NCBI GenBank assembly: GCA_025361705.1 | Contig: JANYJW010000023.1 | Location: forward strand, 1 to 62,745 | Length of the DNA stretch: 62,745 nucleotides | From: Gemmatimonas sp. | Lineage (GTDB): Bacteria > Gemmatimonadota > Gemmatimonadetes > Gemmatimonadales > Gemmatimonadaceae | Direction: 5' to 3' | Part shown: piece by piece, positions 34,539-42,174 of the stretch | Numbering within the stretch: position 1 is the stretch's first letter | Layout: every line of letters begins with the position of its first letter | Made by a program: the position numbers and the translations under genes | Notes under the pieces: generated by a model | What the model was told of the DNA's origin: nothing | The model's database searches: none | The model's input: only the letters and a program-made list of their open reading frames with translations

Positions 34539-35589
34539 GGAGTTCGCTCTCAGGGCCGGCGGAATCCGGCGTGGGGGCAGTCTGCAGCGAGGCAAGACGA
34601 TCGAGCAGGGCCTGTACGGCCACCGCGCCAGCCTCGAGAACCACCGACTGCGAAAGGTACCAAAGCGGGGGAACACCCGCTGGCCAGATGACGCCCAGCT
34701 TCACGGCATCTTTCAGTGTGCACACCACGCGGTCGGCCGCTGCCATGCGCGCCGCGAGGCCGCGCAGGTCGAGCGCCGAATACGCATGGTGATCGGGAAA
34801 CACGGCGGCGTCCACCGTGGCGCCCACTGCCTGCAACTGGGCGACGAACGCCTCCGGCGCACCCACGCCGGCGATCGCCAGCACCCGTGAGCCCCTCAGG
34901 GCGCTCAGCGCCTCGGACGCACCGCCCGTCCACGCCACCACCTCGGCGAGCGCGAGATGCGCCACGGCCACCGGCACGCCAGGCGCCGCCCGCGCGAGAA
35001 GGGCGACAACCGTCGCGGCGCGCTCCACGGACGCCGCCTTGCGCGTGACCACAACAAGATCGGCGCGCCGCAATGCGGACAACGGCTCGCGAAACGGCCC
35101 CGCCGGCAACAGGCGCACGGGATCGGTCCATAAGTCGGCGCTCACCAGCACCACATCGGCGTCGCGCGGCATCTGCCGATGTTGGAACGCGTCGTCCAGC
35201 ACGAGCGCCGTGGCGCCGCCGGCTACCGCCCGTTCGGCGCTGCGGCGCCGATCGGCGTCCGCAAGCACCGGCACGTCGGGGTTGAGCCACGCGTGCACCA
35301 ACGGCTCGTCATCGCCATAGCCACGGAGTAGCAGCGCCGGCGCCCGGCCGCGCCCGCGCAGCTGCGCGGCAAACCAGGCCGCCACCGGGGTCTTGCCTGT
35401 GCCGCCGACGGTGAGGTTCCCCACCGACACGGTGGGCACCGGTGCACGCCCCGCGCCAGCCGCGCGCCGTGCGCCGACGACGAGGCTGGCCAGGCCGTAC
35501 AGCCACTCGCACGGCGTCAGCGCCGCGCGCGCAAGGAGCGCGGCGTACCCGTCGCCGTACCAGATCGCACGGAGCAGCGCGTCACCCAC
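34531..35589 (-). CDS. lpxK: Tetraacyldisaccharide 4'-kinase LpxK
   Basis: The protein has 352 residues from GTG 35589, chosen because the LpxK N-terminus ([21 protein letters not shown]) follows directly. The open frame continues upstream into the acyltransferase gene. The Walker A-like loop is [18 protein letters not shown] (about 54-71), and [15 protein letters not shown] carries the DDxFQH motif. It phosphorylates the 4' position of the lipid A disaccharide at the inner membrane. It overlaps the upstream gene by 8 bp. Confidence 0.92.
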   Translation of the reverse strand: MGDALLRAIWYGDGYAALLARAALTPCEWLYGLASLVVGARRAAGAGRAPVPTVSVGNLTVGGTGKTPVAAWFAAQLRGRGRAPALLLRGYGDDEPLVHAWLNPDVPVLADADRRRSAERAVAGGATALVLDDAFQHRQMPRDADVVLVSADLWTDPVRLLPAGPFREPLSALRRADLVVVTRKAASVERAATVVALLARAAPGVPVAVAHLALAEVVAWTGGASEALSALRGSRVLAIAGVGAPEAFVAQLQAVGATVDAAVFPDHHAYSALDLRGLAARMAAADRVVCTLKDAVKLGVIWPAGVPPLWYLSQSVVLEAGAVAVQALLDRLASLQTAPTPDSAGPESELHG

Positions 35590-36268
35590 GGGCCATCGCC
35601 TCCGTGGCGTCCATCGCCGCCGCAAAACGCACCGCTTCGCCGTCGCCAAGGCGCTCGCCCTCAAACTGCGGCGTGAACGCCGCGCCGATGGACACGCACA
35701 CCCGGGCGAACGGTTTTGGAATGGTGAACTGGTCCCAGCTCCGCAACTGCCACGCGCGCGCCGCATACATCGACATGGGCACGATGGGCGTGCCGGCCCG
35801 GTGCGCCGCCACGAACAGTCCGTGCTGCGCCACCCGCGCCGGTCCGCGCGGACCATCGGGCGTGAACGCAATCGACCGGCCGTCACGCAACGCCGACACC
35901 AGCGTCATCAGCCCGCGCAGCCCGCCCCGCGAGCTCGACCCCCGCGCTGGCGGCGCGTAGCCGAGCCCCTCGAGGATGCGTGCAATGATCTCACCGTCGC
36001 CGTGTTCGCTCGCCAACGCCATGATGCCGCGGTTCCGCTGCGTCCAGATGGGCGCGAGCATCAGCCCGTGCCACACGGCGACGACCACCGGCACGCGCGC
36101 GCCGTCCACCTGTGGCCAGTTGGTCTCGCCGCGCAGTTCAATCCGCCACGTGCGCGCCAGCACCTGCACCGCCCAGTAGCCGACCCGCGACATCCAGCGC
36201 ACCTTGCGCGCGCGCTGGGCCGCCTTGGCGTCGCGAATAGCATCGTCCGGGGCGGCGGCGCTGCTCAC
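35582..36268 (-). CDS. DUF374 lysophospholipid-type acyltransferase, LpxJ-like
   Basis: The protein has 228 residues from GTG 36268 (GTGA overlap with lpxB). DUF374 motifs are VAVWHGLMLAPIW, SEHGDGEIIARILEGLG and FTPDGPRGPARV. DUF374 includes LpxJ, the non-LpxL/M late acyltransferase of lipid A first described in epsilonproteobacteria. Here the gene lies between lpxB and lpxK. A secondary acylation step of lipid A is therefore the best reading, though a phospholipid acyltransferase cannot be excluded. No LpxL/LpxM-type gene is in the window. Confidence 0.82.
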   Translation of the reverse strand: MSSAAAPDDAIRDAKAAQRARKVRWMSRVGYWAVQVLARTWRIELRGETNWPQVDGARVPVVVAVWHGLMLAPIWTQRNRGIMALASEHGDGEIIARILEGLGYAPPARGSSSRGGLRGLMTLVSALRDGRSIAFTPDGPRGPARVAQHGLFVAAHRAGTPIVPMSMYAARAWQLRSWDQFTIPKPFARVCVSIGAAFTPQFEGERLGDGEAVRFAAAMDATEAMARG

Positions 36269-37386
36269 GCGCCGAGTTCCGGAGGAATCATCGCGCTCGC
36301 CATGTCTGCCACCCGCAGCGCCGCCCCGGCATTGCCCAGCGACCGCCGCACGTCGGCCATGCCCTCGAGCATGCGAGTGCGCGCAGGGCTCTTCTCGGCA
36401 AACAACGGCTCGAGGGCATTGGCCACGGCATCCGTCGTGAACGCGTCCTGCACGAACTCCGGCGCCACTTCGCGTCCCGCCACCACGTTCAGCAGGCCAA
36501 TGTGCGGAATGCTCACGAGCCACCTGGCGATGGCGTACGTGATGCGGCTCGTCTTGTACACCACCGCGCACGGGCAGCCCGCCACCGCCGCTTCGAGCGT
36601 CGTCGTCCCGCTCTTGCACAGCGCCACGTCGGCGGCACGCAGCACGTCGAACGACTGCGCGCGCACCATGGGGAACGGCACCTGGGACGCATCCAACCGA
36701 ATGGTCGGCGCCACGCTCACCACCACCTCGAGTCCCGGACGACGACGCTGCAGTTCGCGCGCCACGGCCTCGAAGTCCTTCAGGTGGCGCTCGATCTCCT
36801 GCGCACGGCTCCCGGGGAAAAGGGCCAGCACTTCGCGGCCCAGCGGAAGCCCCGTGCGCCGACGCGCCTCGGCGCGATCAGGCAGCGCCGCCGCCCGGTC
36901 GAGCAGCGGATGCCCAACAAACGTCGTGTCGATACCCGCGTCGCGAAGCAGGCGCTCCTCGAACGGCAGAATCACCGCGGCCTTGGTGATCACCTCGGCC
37001 ATCATCTTCAGTCGTCCCGGCTTCCACGCCCACACCTGCGGCGTGATGTAGTACAGCACGGGCACTCCCGCGTCGTGCGCGGCGCGCGCCACCCGCAGGT
37101 TGAAGCCGGGGTAGTCGATGAGCATGACCAGCCCCACGTGGCCGCTGCGCAGCTGCGCCTTGACCGCGCGCAGCAGCCGCAGGTGCGCCGGCAGGTGCCG
37201 AAGCACCTCCACAAAGCCCACGACTCCCTCGGCGCGCTCGAACAGGCGCACGCCGGCCGCCTCCATCCGCTCGCCGCCCATGCCCGTAAGCGGCACGTCG
37301 GGGCGAAGCACGCGCAACCGCTCGGCGACGCCGGCGCCGTGCAGGTCGCCCGACGCCTCGCCGGCGATGATCAGGACATCACGCAC
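36265..37386 (-). CDS. lpxB: Lipid-A-disaccharide synthase
   Basis: The 373-residue GT-B enzyme starts MRDVLIIAGEASGDLHGAGVAE, the LpxB signature, with GMGGERMEAAGV, LIDYPGFNLRVA and YYITPQVWAWKPGR further on. It joins UDP-2,3-diacylglucosamine to 2,3-diacylglucosamine-1-phosphate. It overlaps the oxidoreductase gene upstream by 8 bp and the LpxJ-like gene downstream by 4 bp. Confidence 0.95.
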   Translation of the reverse strand: MRDVLIIAGEASGDLHGAGVAERLRVLRPDVPLTGMGGERMEAAGVRLFERAEGVVGFVEVLRHLPAHLRLLRAVKAQLRSGHVGLVMLIDYPGFNLRVARAAHDAGVPVLYYITPQVWAWKPGRLKMMAEVITKAAVILPFEERLLRDAGIDTTFVGHPLLDRAAALPDRAEARRRTGLPLGREVLALFPGSRAQEIERHLKDFEAVARELQRRRPGLEVVVSVAPTIRLDASQVPFPMVRAQSFDVLRAADVALCKSGTTTLEAAVAGCPCAVVYKTSRITYAIARWLVSIPHIGLLNVVAGREVAPEFVQDAFTTDAVANALEPLFAEKSPARTRMLEGMADVRRSLGNAGAALRVADMASAMIPPELGA

Positions 37387-38383
37387 CGGCCGTGGCCGCC
37401 GCGGTCATTGCCGCGCGCGACCGATCGATGTCCGCCACGATCTGCAAGGCCACCGCCAACGCGTCGCGTCCGTTGTCGCCTGTCACCGGCACCGGAGCCT
37501 CACCGCGCACCGCCGCAATGAACGATTCGAGTTCGAGCTTCAGCGCATCCCCTTCGGGCGCCTCCAGCGGAATGCGCTCCACGAATGCCGCCACGTCCGG
37601 CTGCGCCTGCAGCGCGATGGCCGCCAGATCGACGTCGCTGCGCAGGCGGAAGAGCTCGCCGTTGCCCGCGCCGAGGTCGAGCGTGATGTAACCGTTGCGC
37701 TGGAACAGGCGCAGCTTGCGCGTCCGTTCCCGCGAGATGCGGCTTGCCGTGATGTTGGCAATGGCACCGTTGGCAAAGGCCAGGCGCGCGTCCGCGATGT
37801 CGATGCTCGGCGTCAACACGCCCACGCCCGCGGCCGACACCTGCGTCACCTTCGCGTGCGTCAACGTCAGCACGAGGTCGATGTCGTGGATCATCAGGTC
37901 AAGCACCACGGCCACGTCCGACCCGCGCGGATTGAATGGCGCCAGCCGCTCGCTCTCGATGAACAGCGGGTTCTCCACGTACGGAAGCGCCGCCCGAATG
38001 GCACGGTTGAACCGCTCGATGTGGCCAATCTGCACCAGCACCCCTTGGGCGCGCGCAATCGCGAGCAACTCATCCGCCTCGGCCAGCGTCGTCGTAATCG
38101 GCTTTTCAATGAGCACGTGCTTGCCGCGCTCCAGCGCCGCCTTGGCCACGGCATGGTGCGCCGGCGTCGGCACCGCAATCGACACCGCGTCCACCCCGTC
38201 GAGCAACGCCGCCAGCGACTCCATGTGCGGCACGCCCAGTTCGCGCGCCACCGTCCCCGCCCGCGCCGCATCCGCCTCGTGGAAGCCGCCGACCACGGCC
38301 CCCGGCAATGCGCGCAGGTGACGCAGGTGATGATACCCCAGCGCCCCTGTGCCGATCACGCCCACCCGCACTGGACCGCTCAT
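37379..38383 (-). CDS. Gfo/Idh/MocA oxidoreductase in the lipid A cluster (GnnA-like position)
   Basis: The protein has 334 residues from ATG 38383. The N-terminal NAD(P)-binding fold reads VGVIGTGALGYHHLRHLRALPG. The family EKP motif is in HVLIEKPITTTLAEADELL (about 93-111), and the C-terminal domain contains LDLMIHDIDLVL. In Acidithiobacillus and Leptospira an enzyme of this family (GnnA) oxidises C3 of UDP-GlcNAc before GnnB aminates it, and its gene also lies beside lpxA/lpxB. Here it lies exactly between lpxA and lpxB but no gnnB-type aminotransferase is adjacent. The substrate is inference. Confidence 0.85.
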   Translation of the reverse strand: MSGPVRVGVIGTGALGYHHLRHLRALPGAVVGGFHEADAARAGTVARELGVPHMESLAALLDGVDAVSIAVPTPAHHAVAKAALERGKHVLIEKPITTTLAEADELLAIARAQGVLVQIGHIERFNRAIRAALPYVENPLFIESERLAPFNPRGSDVAVVLDLMIHDIDLVLTLTHAKVTQVSAAGVGVLTPSIDIADARLAFANGAIANITASRISRERTRKLRLFQRNGYITLDLGAGNGELFRLRSDVDLAAIALQAQPDVAAFVERIPLEAPEGDALKLELESFIAAVRGEAPVPVTGDNGRDALAVALQIVADIDRSRAAMTAAATAGA

Positions 38384-39156
38384 ATGACGATACCGCGCTG
38401 GCTGTCGTCCACGAAGTCGACGAACGCCTTCACTTCGGGACTCATCGACAGCTCGGCGCGCGCCTGCTCGAGCGCCTGCGCAATATTGAGCTCGCTGCGG
38501 AAGAAGAGCCGGTAGGCCTTCTTCAGTTCGTGGATCACCTCGGGCGTAAAGCCGTTGCGCGCCAATCCGATGCTGTTGAGCCCGTACAGCTTGATCGGGT
38601 TGCCGACCGCCTTCACGTACGGCGGCACATCCTTGTTCACGCGGGCCATGCCGCCAATGAATGCGTAGCGCCCGATCTTGCCGAACTGGTGCACGGCGAT
38701 GAGCCCCGACAGGATCGCCTTGTCCTCGATGGTCACATGCCCGGCCAACTGCGTGCCGTTGGAGATGATCACGCCATTCCCCACATGGCAGTCGTGCGCC
38801 AGGTGCACATAGGTCATCAGGTAGCAATCACTGCCCACCGTCGTCTTGAAGGACTGTGAGGTGCCGCGATTGACGGTCGAGTAATCGCGGATGACCGTGC
38901 GATCGCCCACTTCAACCCACGTCTCCTCGCCCTTGAACTTGAGGTCCTGCGGCAGCCCGCCAAGAATCGTGCCGATGCCAATCGTGACCTCGGTGCCAAG
39001 CCGCACGTACTCCTCGAGCACGGCATGCGCCGCAATCACGCAGCCGTCGCCCACGAAGCAGCGCGGCCCGATGATGGCCCCCGGGCCCACGCTGACGTTG
39101 GCGCCAATGACGGCGTCCTTGTCGATGATCGCCGATGGATGGATGAGGCCGCTCAT
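38380..39156 (-). CDS. lpxA: Acyl-ACP--UDP-sugar O/N-acyltransferase LpxA
   Basis: The 258-residue left-handed beta-helix begins MSGLIHPSAIIDKDAVIG with hexapeptide repeats to about residue 185. The catalytic histidine is in YVHLAHDCHVGNG. The C-terminal helical part (NGFTPEVIHELKKAYRLFFRS) is intact. It starts lipid A synthesis by acylating UDP-GlcNAc (or a 3-amino analogue) at position 3. Around the acyl-length ruler it reads GGMARVNKD where E. coli has GGCSGVAQD, so an Arg stands in place of Gly173; a shorter chain may be used. It overlaps both neighbours by 4 bp. Confidence 0.94.
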   Translation of the reverse strand: MSGLIHPSAIIDKDAVIGANVSVGPGAIIGPRCFVGDGCVIAAHAVLEEYVRLGTEVTIGIGTILGGLPQDLKFKGEETWVEVGDRTVIRDYSTVNRGTSQSFKTTVGSDCYLMTYVHLAHDCHVGNGVIISNGTQLAGHVTIEDKAILSGLIAVHQFGKIGRYAFIGGMARVNKDVPPYVKAVGNPIKLYGLNSIGLARNGFTPEVIHELKKAYRLFFRSELNIAQALEQARAELSMSPEVKAFVDFVDDSQRGIVI

Positions 39157-40421
39157 CGGTCGCGCACCATGGCGGCCATCTCGGCCTCGCAGACGACATC
39201 GCCGTCCACCTTCGTCACGCCCTGCATGCGGCACATCTTGCCGCGCACCTGCACCATTTCCAGTTCGAACCGCAACTGGTCGCCCGGTTTCACGGGCCTG
39301 CGGAACTTCACGTTGTCGAGCGACATGAAATAGACGACCTTGGAATCGGGATCTTGCACCGTGCCCATCAGCAGCATGCCGCCCACCTGCGCCATCGCTT
39401 CCACGATGAGGACGCCGGGCATGATCGGATGGCCGGGAAAGTGCCCTTGAAAGAAGGGTTCGTTGATGGTGACGTTCTTGATGCCAACGATGCGCTTGGG
39501 CTCCAGCTCGAGGATGCGATCCACGAGCAGGAACGGATAGCGGTGCGGCAGCACCTTCATGATGTCTTCAATTCCGAGCACGTAGTCCTCCCGCCGGGCC
39601 TGCGCGAGTATCGCGCGTACCAGCATCACCGTTCCACGATGGCTGGGCTTCACGGCCGTGATCCTCGCCAGCACTCGCGCGCCGGCCAGCGCCAGATCGC
39701 CCACAAAATCCATCGCCTTGTGTCGCACGAACTCGTCCGGCCAACGCAGCGTGGTGCCCACCACGCCCTGCTCATCCAGCGCCACCGTGTTTTCGGTGGA
39801 TGCGCCCTGAATCAGCCCCTTCGCCCGCAGCGCGTCGACTTCATGCATGAACCCGAAGGTGCGCGCCCCCGCGAGCTCACGCGCGAACAGCTCTGGCGTC
39901 ACCGTCCACGTCCCATCCTGCACCCCCACGACGGGGTGCGGAAAGTCGATGTGCACGTCCAGCGTGAGCCGGTCCGAGGGGATCGCCTCGTAGACGGAAT
40001 CGCCGTCCACCACCCGCACCGGACCGCCCAGATGAAGGTACGACAGGCGGCCCTCCTGCTCCACCATCCCGGCCTCCTGCAATGCCGCGACGAATGGCCG
40101 CGAGCTGCCGTCCAGGATGGGCGGCTCGGGTCCGTCCATCACGATCAGCACGTCGTCGATGCCGATGCCGGCCACCGCGGCGAGTACATGCTCTACGGTG
40201 TGCAGCGCCGCATCGCCGGTGCCAAGCTGGGTGCGCCGTTCGGCCAGTTCTGCCACCGACACGTGCGCCGGCGTCTCGGGCGCGCCCGGCAGGTCTGTGC
40301 GGCGAAACCGGATGCCGGTCCCCGCCGCGGCGGGTTCAAACGACAGCCGGCACGGCTTCCCCAAATGGAGCCCGATGCCGGCCACCGCCGTGGCACGCGC
40401 GATGGTCCGGCGATGGCTCAC
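39153..40421 (-). CDS. lpxC/fabZ: Fused LpxC deacetylase - FabZ dehydratase
   Basis: The protein has 422 residues from GTG 40421 (GTGA overlap with lpxD). Residues 1-270 are LpxC: SHRRTIARATAVAGIGLHLG, LHTVEHVLAAVAG with the zinc histidine, DGSSRPFV, and HKAMDFVGDLALAG with the catalytic His/Asp. Residues about 283-422 are FabZ: IMKVLPHRYPFLLVDRILELE with the active His, and NEPFFQGHFPGHPIMPGVLIVEAMAQ with the Glu. The fusion couples the committed lipid A step to 3-hydroxyacyl-ACP dehydration, which competes for the same substrate. Such fusions are known in Bacteroidetes and Chlorobi. Confidence 0.95.
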   Translation of the reverse strand: MSHRRTIARATAVAGIGLHLGKPCRLSFEPAAAGTGIRFRRTDLPGAPETPAHVSVAELAERRTQLGTGDAALHTVEHVLAAVAGIGIDDVLIVMDGPEPPILDGSSRPFVAALQEAGMVEQEGRLSYLHLGGPVRVVDGDSVYEAIPSDRLTLDVHIDFPHPVVGVQDGTWTVTPELFARELAGARTFGFMHEVDALRAKGLIQGASTENTVALDEQGVVGTTLRWPDEFVRHKAMDFVGDLALAGARVLARITAVKPSHRGTVMLVRAILAQARREDYVLGIEDIMKVLPHRYPFLLVDRILELEPKRIVGIKNVTINEPFFQGHFPGHPIMPGVLIVEAMAQVGGMLLMGTVQDPDSKVVYFMSLDNVKFRRPVKPGDQLRFELEMVQVRGKMCRMQGVTKVDGDVVCEAEMAAMVRDR

Positions 40422-41470
40422 AGCTTGACGCGCTCCAGCAGCTGCTCGAGACGGCGCATCATGTCCGGCAGCTTGAACAGCGCCGCCGTCGCGCGCAGCG
40501 ACTCCTTGTGCGGACGCGCCGGGTAGCCCGACCACGTCTCGCCGGCCGGAATGTCGCCGAGCACGCCCGCCTGGCCGCCGATCTGTGCGCCCGACCCGAT
40601 GTTCACGTGCCCCTGAACGCCCGCCTGACCCGCCACCACGACGCCGTCGCCAAGCCGTGAACTGCCGGCAATCGCCACCTGCGCGAGGATCAAGCAGACC
40701 TTGCCCACGCGCACGTTGTGCGCGATGTGCACCAGGTTGTCGATCTTCGTCCCGGCGCCAATCACCGTGTCATCCACGCTGCCGCGGTCGATCGTCGTGT
40801 TGGCGCCAATCTCCACGTCGTTCCCAATAATGGCGCGTCCAATGTGCGGGATCTTCACGTGCGCCATTTGTCCGCCCACGTCCTTCTGCACGTAGCCGAA
40901 CCCGTCGCTTCCGATCCGCACGCCCGAGTGGGCAATCACGCGATTTCCCAGCCGCGAGTGCGGGTAGATGCTCACGTGCGGATGGATCTGGCAGTCATCG
41001 CCAATCTTGGTGCCGGCGCCCACTACCGTGTGCGTGGCAATCCACGTGCGATCGCCGATCACGACATCATCCTCGACCACCGCGCCGGCCTCGACGCAGA
41101 CGTCGTCGCCCACCATCACGTTGCGGCCGATGCGTGCCGCCGGGTGAATGCCCGTCGGATGCACCACCGGCCGGTACAGGCGCGGAATCAGCGACAGCAG
41201 CGCTTCGTGCGGGTTGGACACGACAACGCGCGCCCGCGGCCTGCCCGGCGTGTCCTTCAGCTCGGGGGCCACCAGCACCACCCCCGCCCCGGTCTCCTCG
41301 AGCATCGGCGCGTACTTGGCCGAAGACAAGAAACTCAGTTCCTCCGGCCCGGCACGGTCGAGCGGGGCGATGGCATGAATCACCATCGCCGCGTCGCCGA
41401 TAAGCACGCCTCCCGTCACCTCGGCGAGTTCAGCGGCGGTCATCGAAAGCTGCGGGAGATTCGGAGTCAT
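40418..41470 (-). CDS. lpxD: UDP-3-O-acylglucosamine N-acyltransferase LpxD
   Basis: The protein has 350 residues from ATG 41470. An N-terminal uridine-binding domain (TAAELAEVTGGVLIGD, LSFLSSAKY) is followed by hexapeptide-repeat beta-helix and a C-terminal helix. The catalytic histidine is in LVHIAHNVRVGK. It adds the N-linked 3-hydroxyacyl chain to the LpxC product. It lies about 33 bp downstream of the OmpH/Skp-like gene, the usual bamA-skp-lpxD order. Confidence 0.95.
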   Translation of the reverse strand: MTPNLPQLSMTAAELAEVTGGVLIGDAAMVIHAIAPLDRAGPEELSFLSSAKYAPMLEETGAGVVLVAPELKDTPGRPRARVVVSNPHEALLSLIPRLYRPVVHPTGIHPAARIGRNVMVGDDVCVEAGAVVEDDVVIGDRTWIATHTVVGAGTKIGDDCQIHPHVSIYPHSRLGNRVIAHSGVRIGSDGFGYVQKDVGGQMAHVKIPHIGRAIIGNDVEIGANTTIDRGSVDDTVIGAGTKIDNLVHIAHNVRVGKVCLILAQVAIAGSSRLGDGVVVAGQAGVQGHVNIGSGAQIGGQAGVLGDIPAGETWSGYPARPHKESLRATAALFKLPDMMRRLEQLLERVKL

Positions 41471-41502
41471 GGCTCCTTCCGGGATGGGGTTGCCGGGCCG
41501 CC

Positions 41503-42159
41503 TTAGCGCACCGGCGGAACCTTTGGCTTGGCCGCACCCGCCGGAGCAGACACGGGGCCAGCCGGCTGCGGCGCGGGCTTCGCCGCTGCCGGTGCGGCCG
41601 CCGGCTTCGGCGCCACCACCTGCGGAACCGGCATCGAGCGCAGCTTCACCAGCACCTTGTCGGTGATGTTCAGGTTCTTGTCGATCGCGACCAGCGGATT
41701 CCCCTGGCTGCCGACATCGAAGATGGCCGTGAGCCCTTCGTCCTTGCGGATGTCCTCGAGCGCCACCTTGATCTGCTCGATGATCGGCTGCAGCAGCTGG
41801 GCCTGACGCTGCTGGGCCTGCACGTCGAGCGCCTGCGTGCGCGTCTGGTACTCCTGCTCCTTCTCGCCAATCGACTTCTGGCGCGCCTCGCGCAACGCCG
41901 GCGCCAGTGTCGGCTCCGCCTTCTGGTACGCAGCGATCATCGCCTGCAGCGAGTCCTGCATGCGGGTCACCTGATCCTGCATGACCTGCGCTTCCTTCTT
42001 CCACTGCCCATCGGCATCAGCCCGGCCCGGCGCCTTGTCGAGGAGCTCGCGAGAATCGACGTACGCGAACTTCGTGGCCGGAGCCTGAGCGGCAGCAGCG
42101 GCCGGCAGGACGAGGAAGGCGAGCATGGCGCCGAAAAGCGCACGGGCACGGACGGACAT
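41503..42159 (-). CDS. OmpH/Skp-family periplasmic chaperone
   Basis: The 218-residue protein has a signal peptide to about residue 25 (ALFGAMLAFLVLPAAAAAQA). The helical tentacle region (about 45-135, KEAQVMQDQVTRMQDSLQAMIAAYQKAE and following) is typical of Skp. FAYVDSRELLDKAPG is the family start. An Ala/Pro-rich tail (about 180-218) is longer than in E. coli Skp (161 residues). It holds unfolded outer-membrane proteins for the BAM machine encoded just upstream. Confidence 0.88.
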   Translation of the reverse strand: MSVRARALFGAMLAFLVLPAAAAAQAPATKFAYVDSRELLDKAPGRADADGQWKKEAQVMQDQVTRMQDSLQAMIAAYQKAEPTLAPALREARQKSIGEKEQEYQTRTQALDVQAQQRQAQLLQPIIEQIKVALEDIRKDEGLTAIFDVGSQGNPLVAIDKNLNITDKVLVKLRSMPVPQVVAPKPAAAPAAAKPAPQPAGPVSAPAGAAKPKVPPVR

Positions 42160-42174
42160 TAATGACTCCAGATG

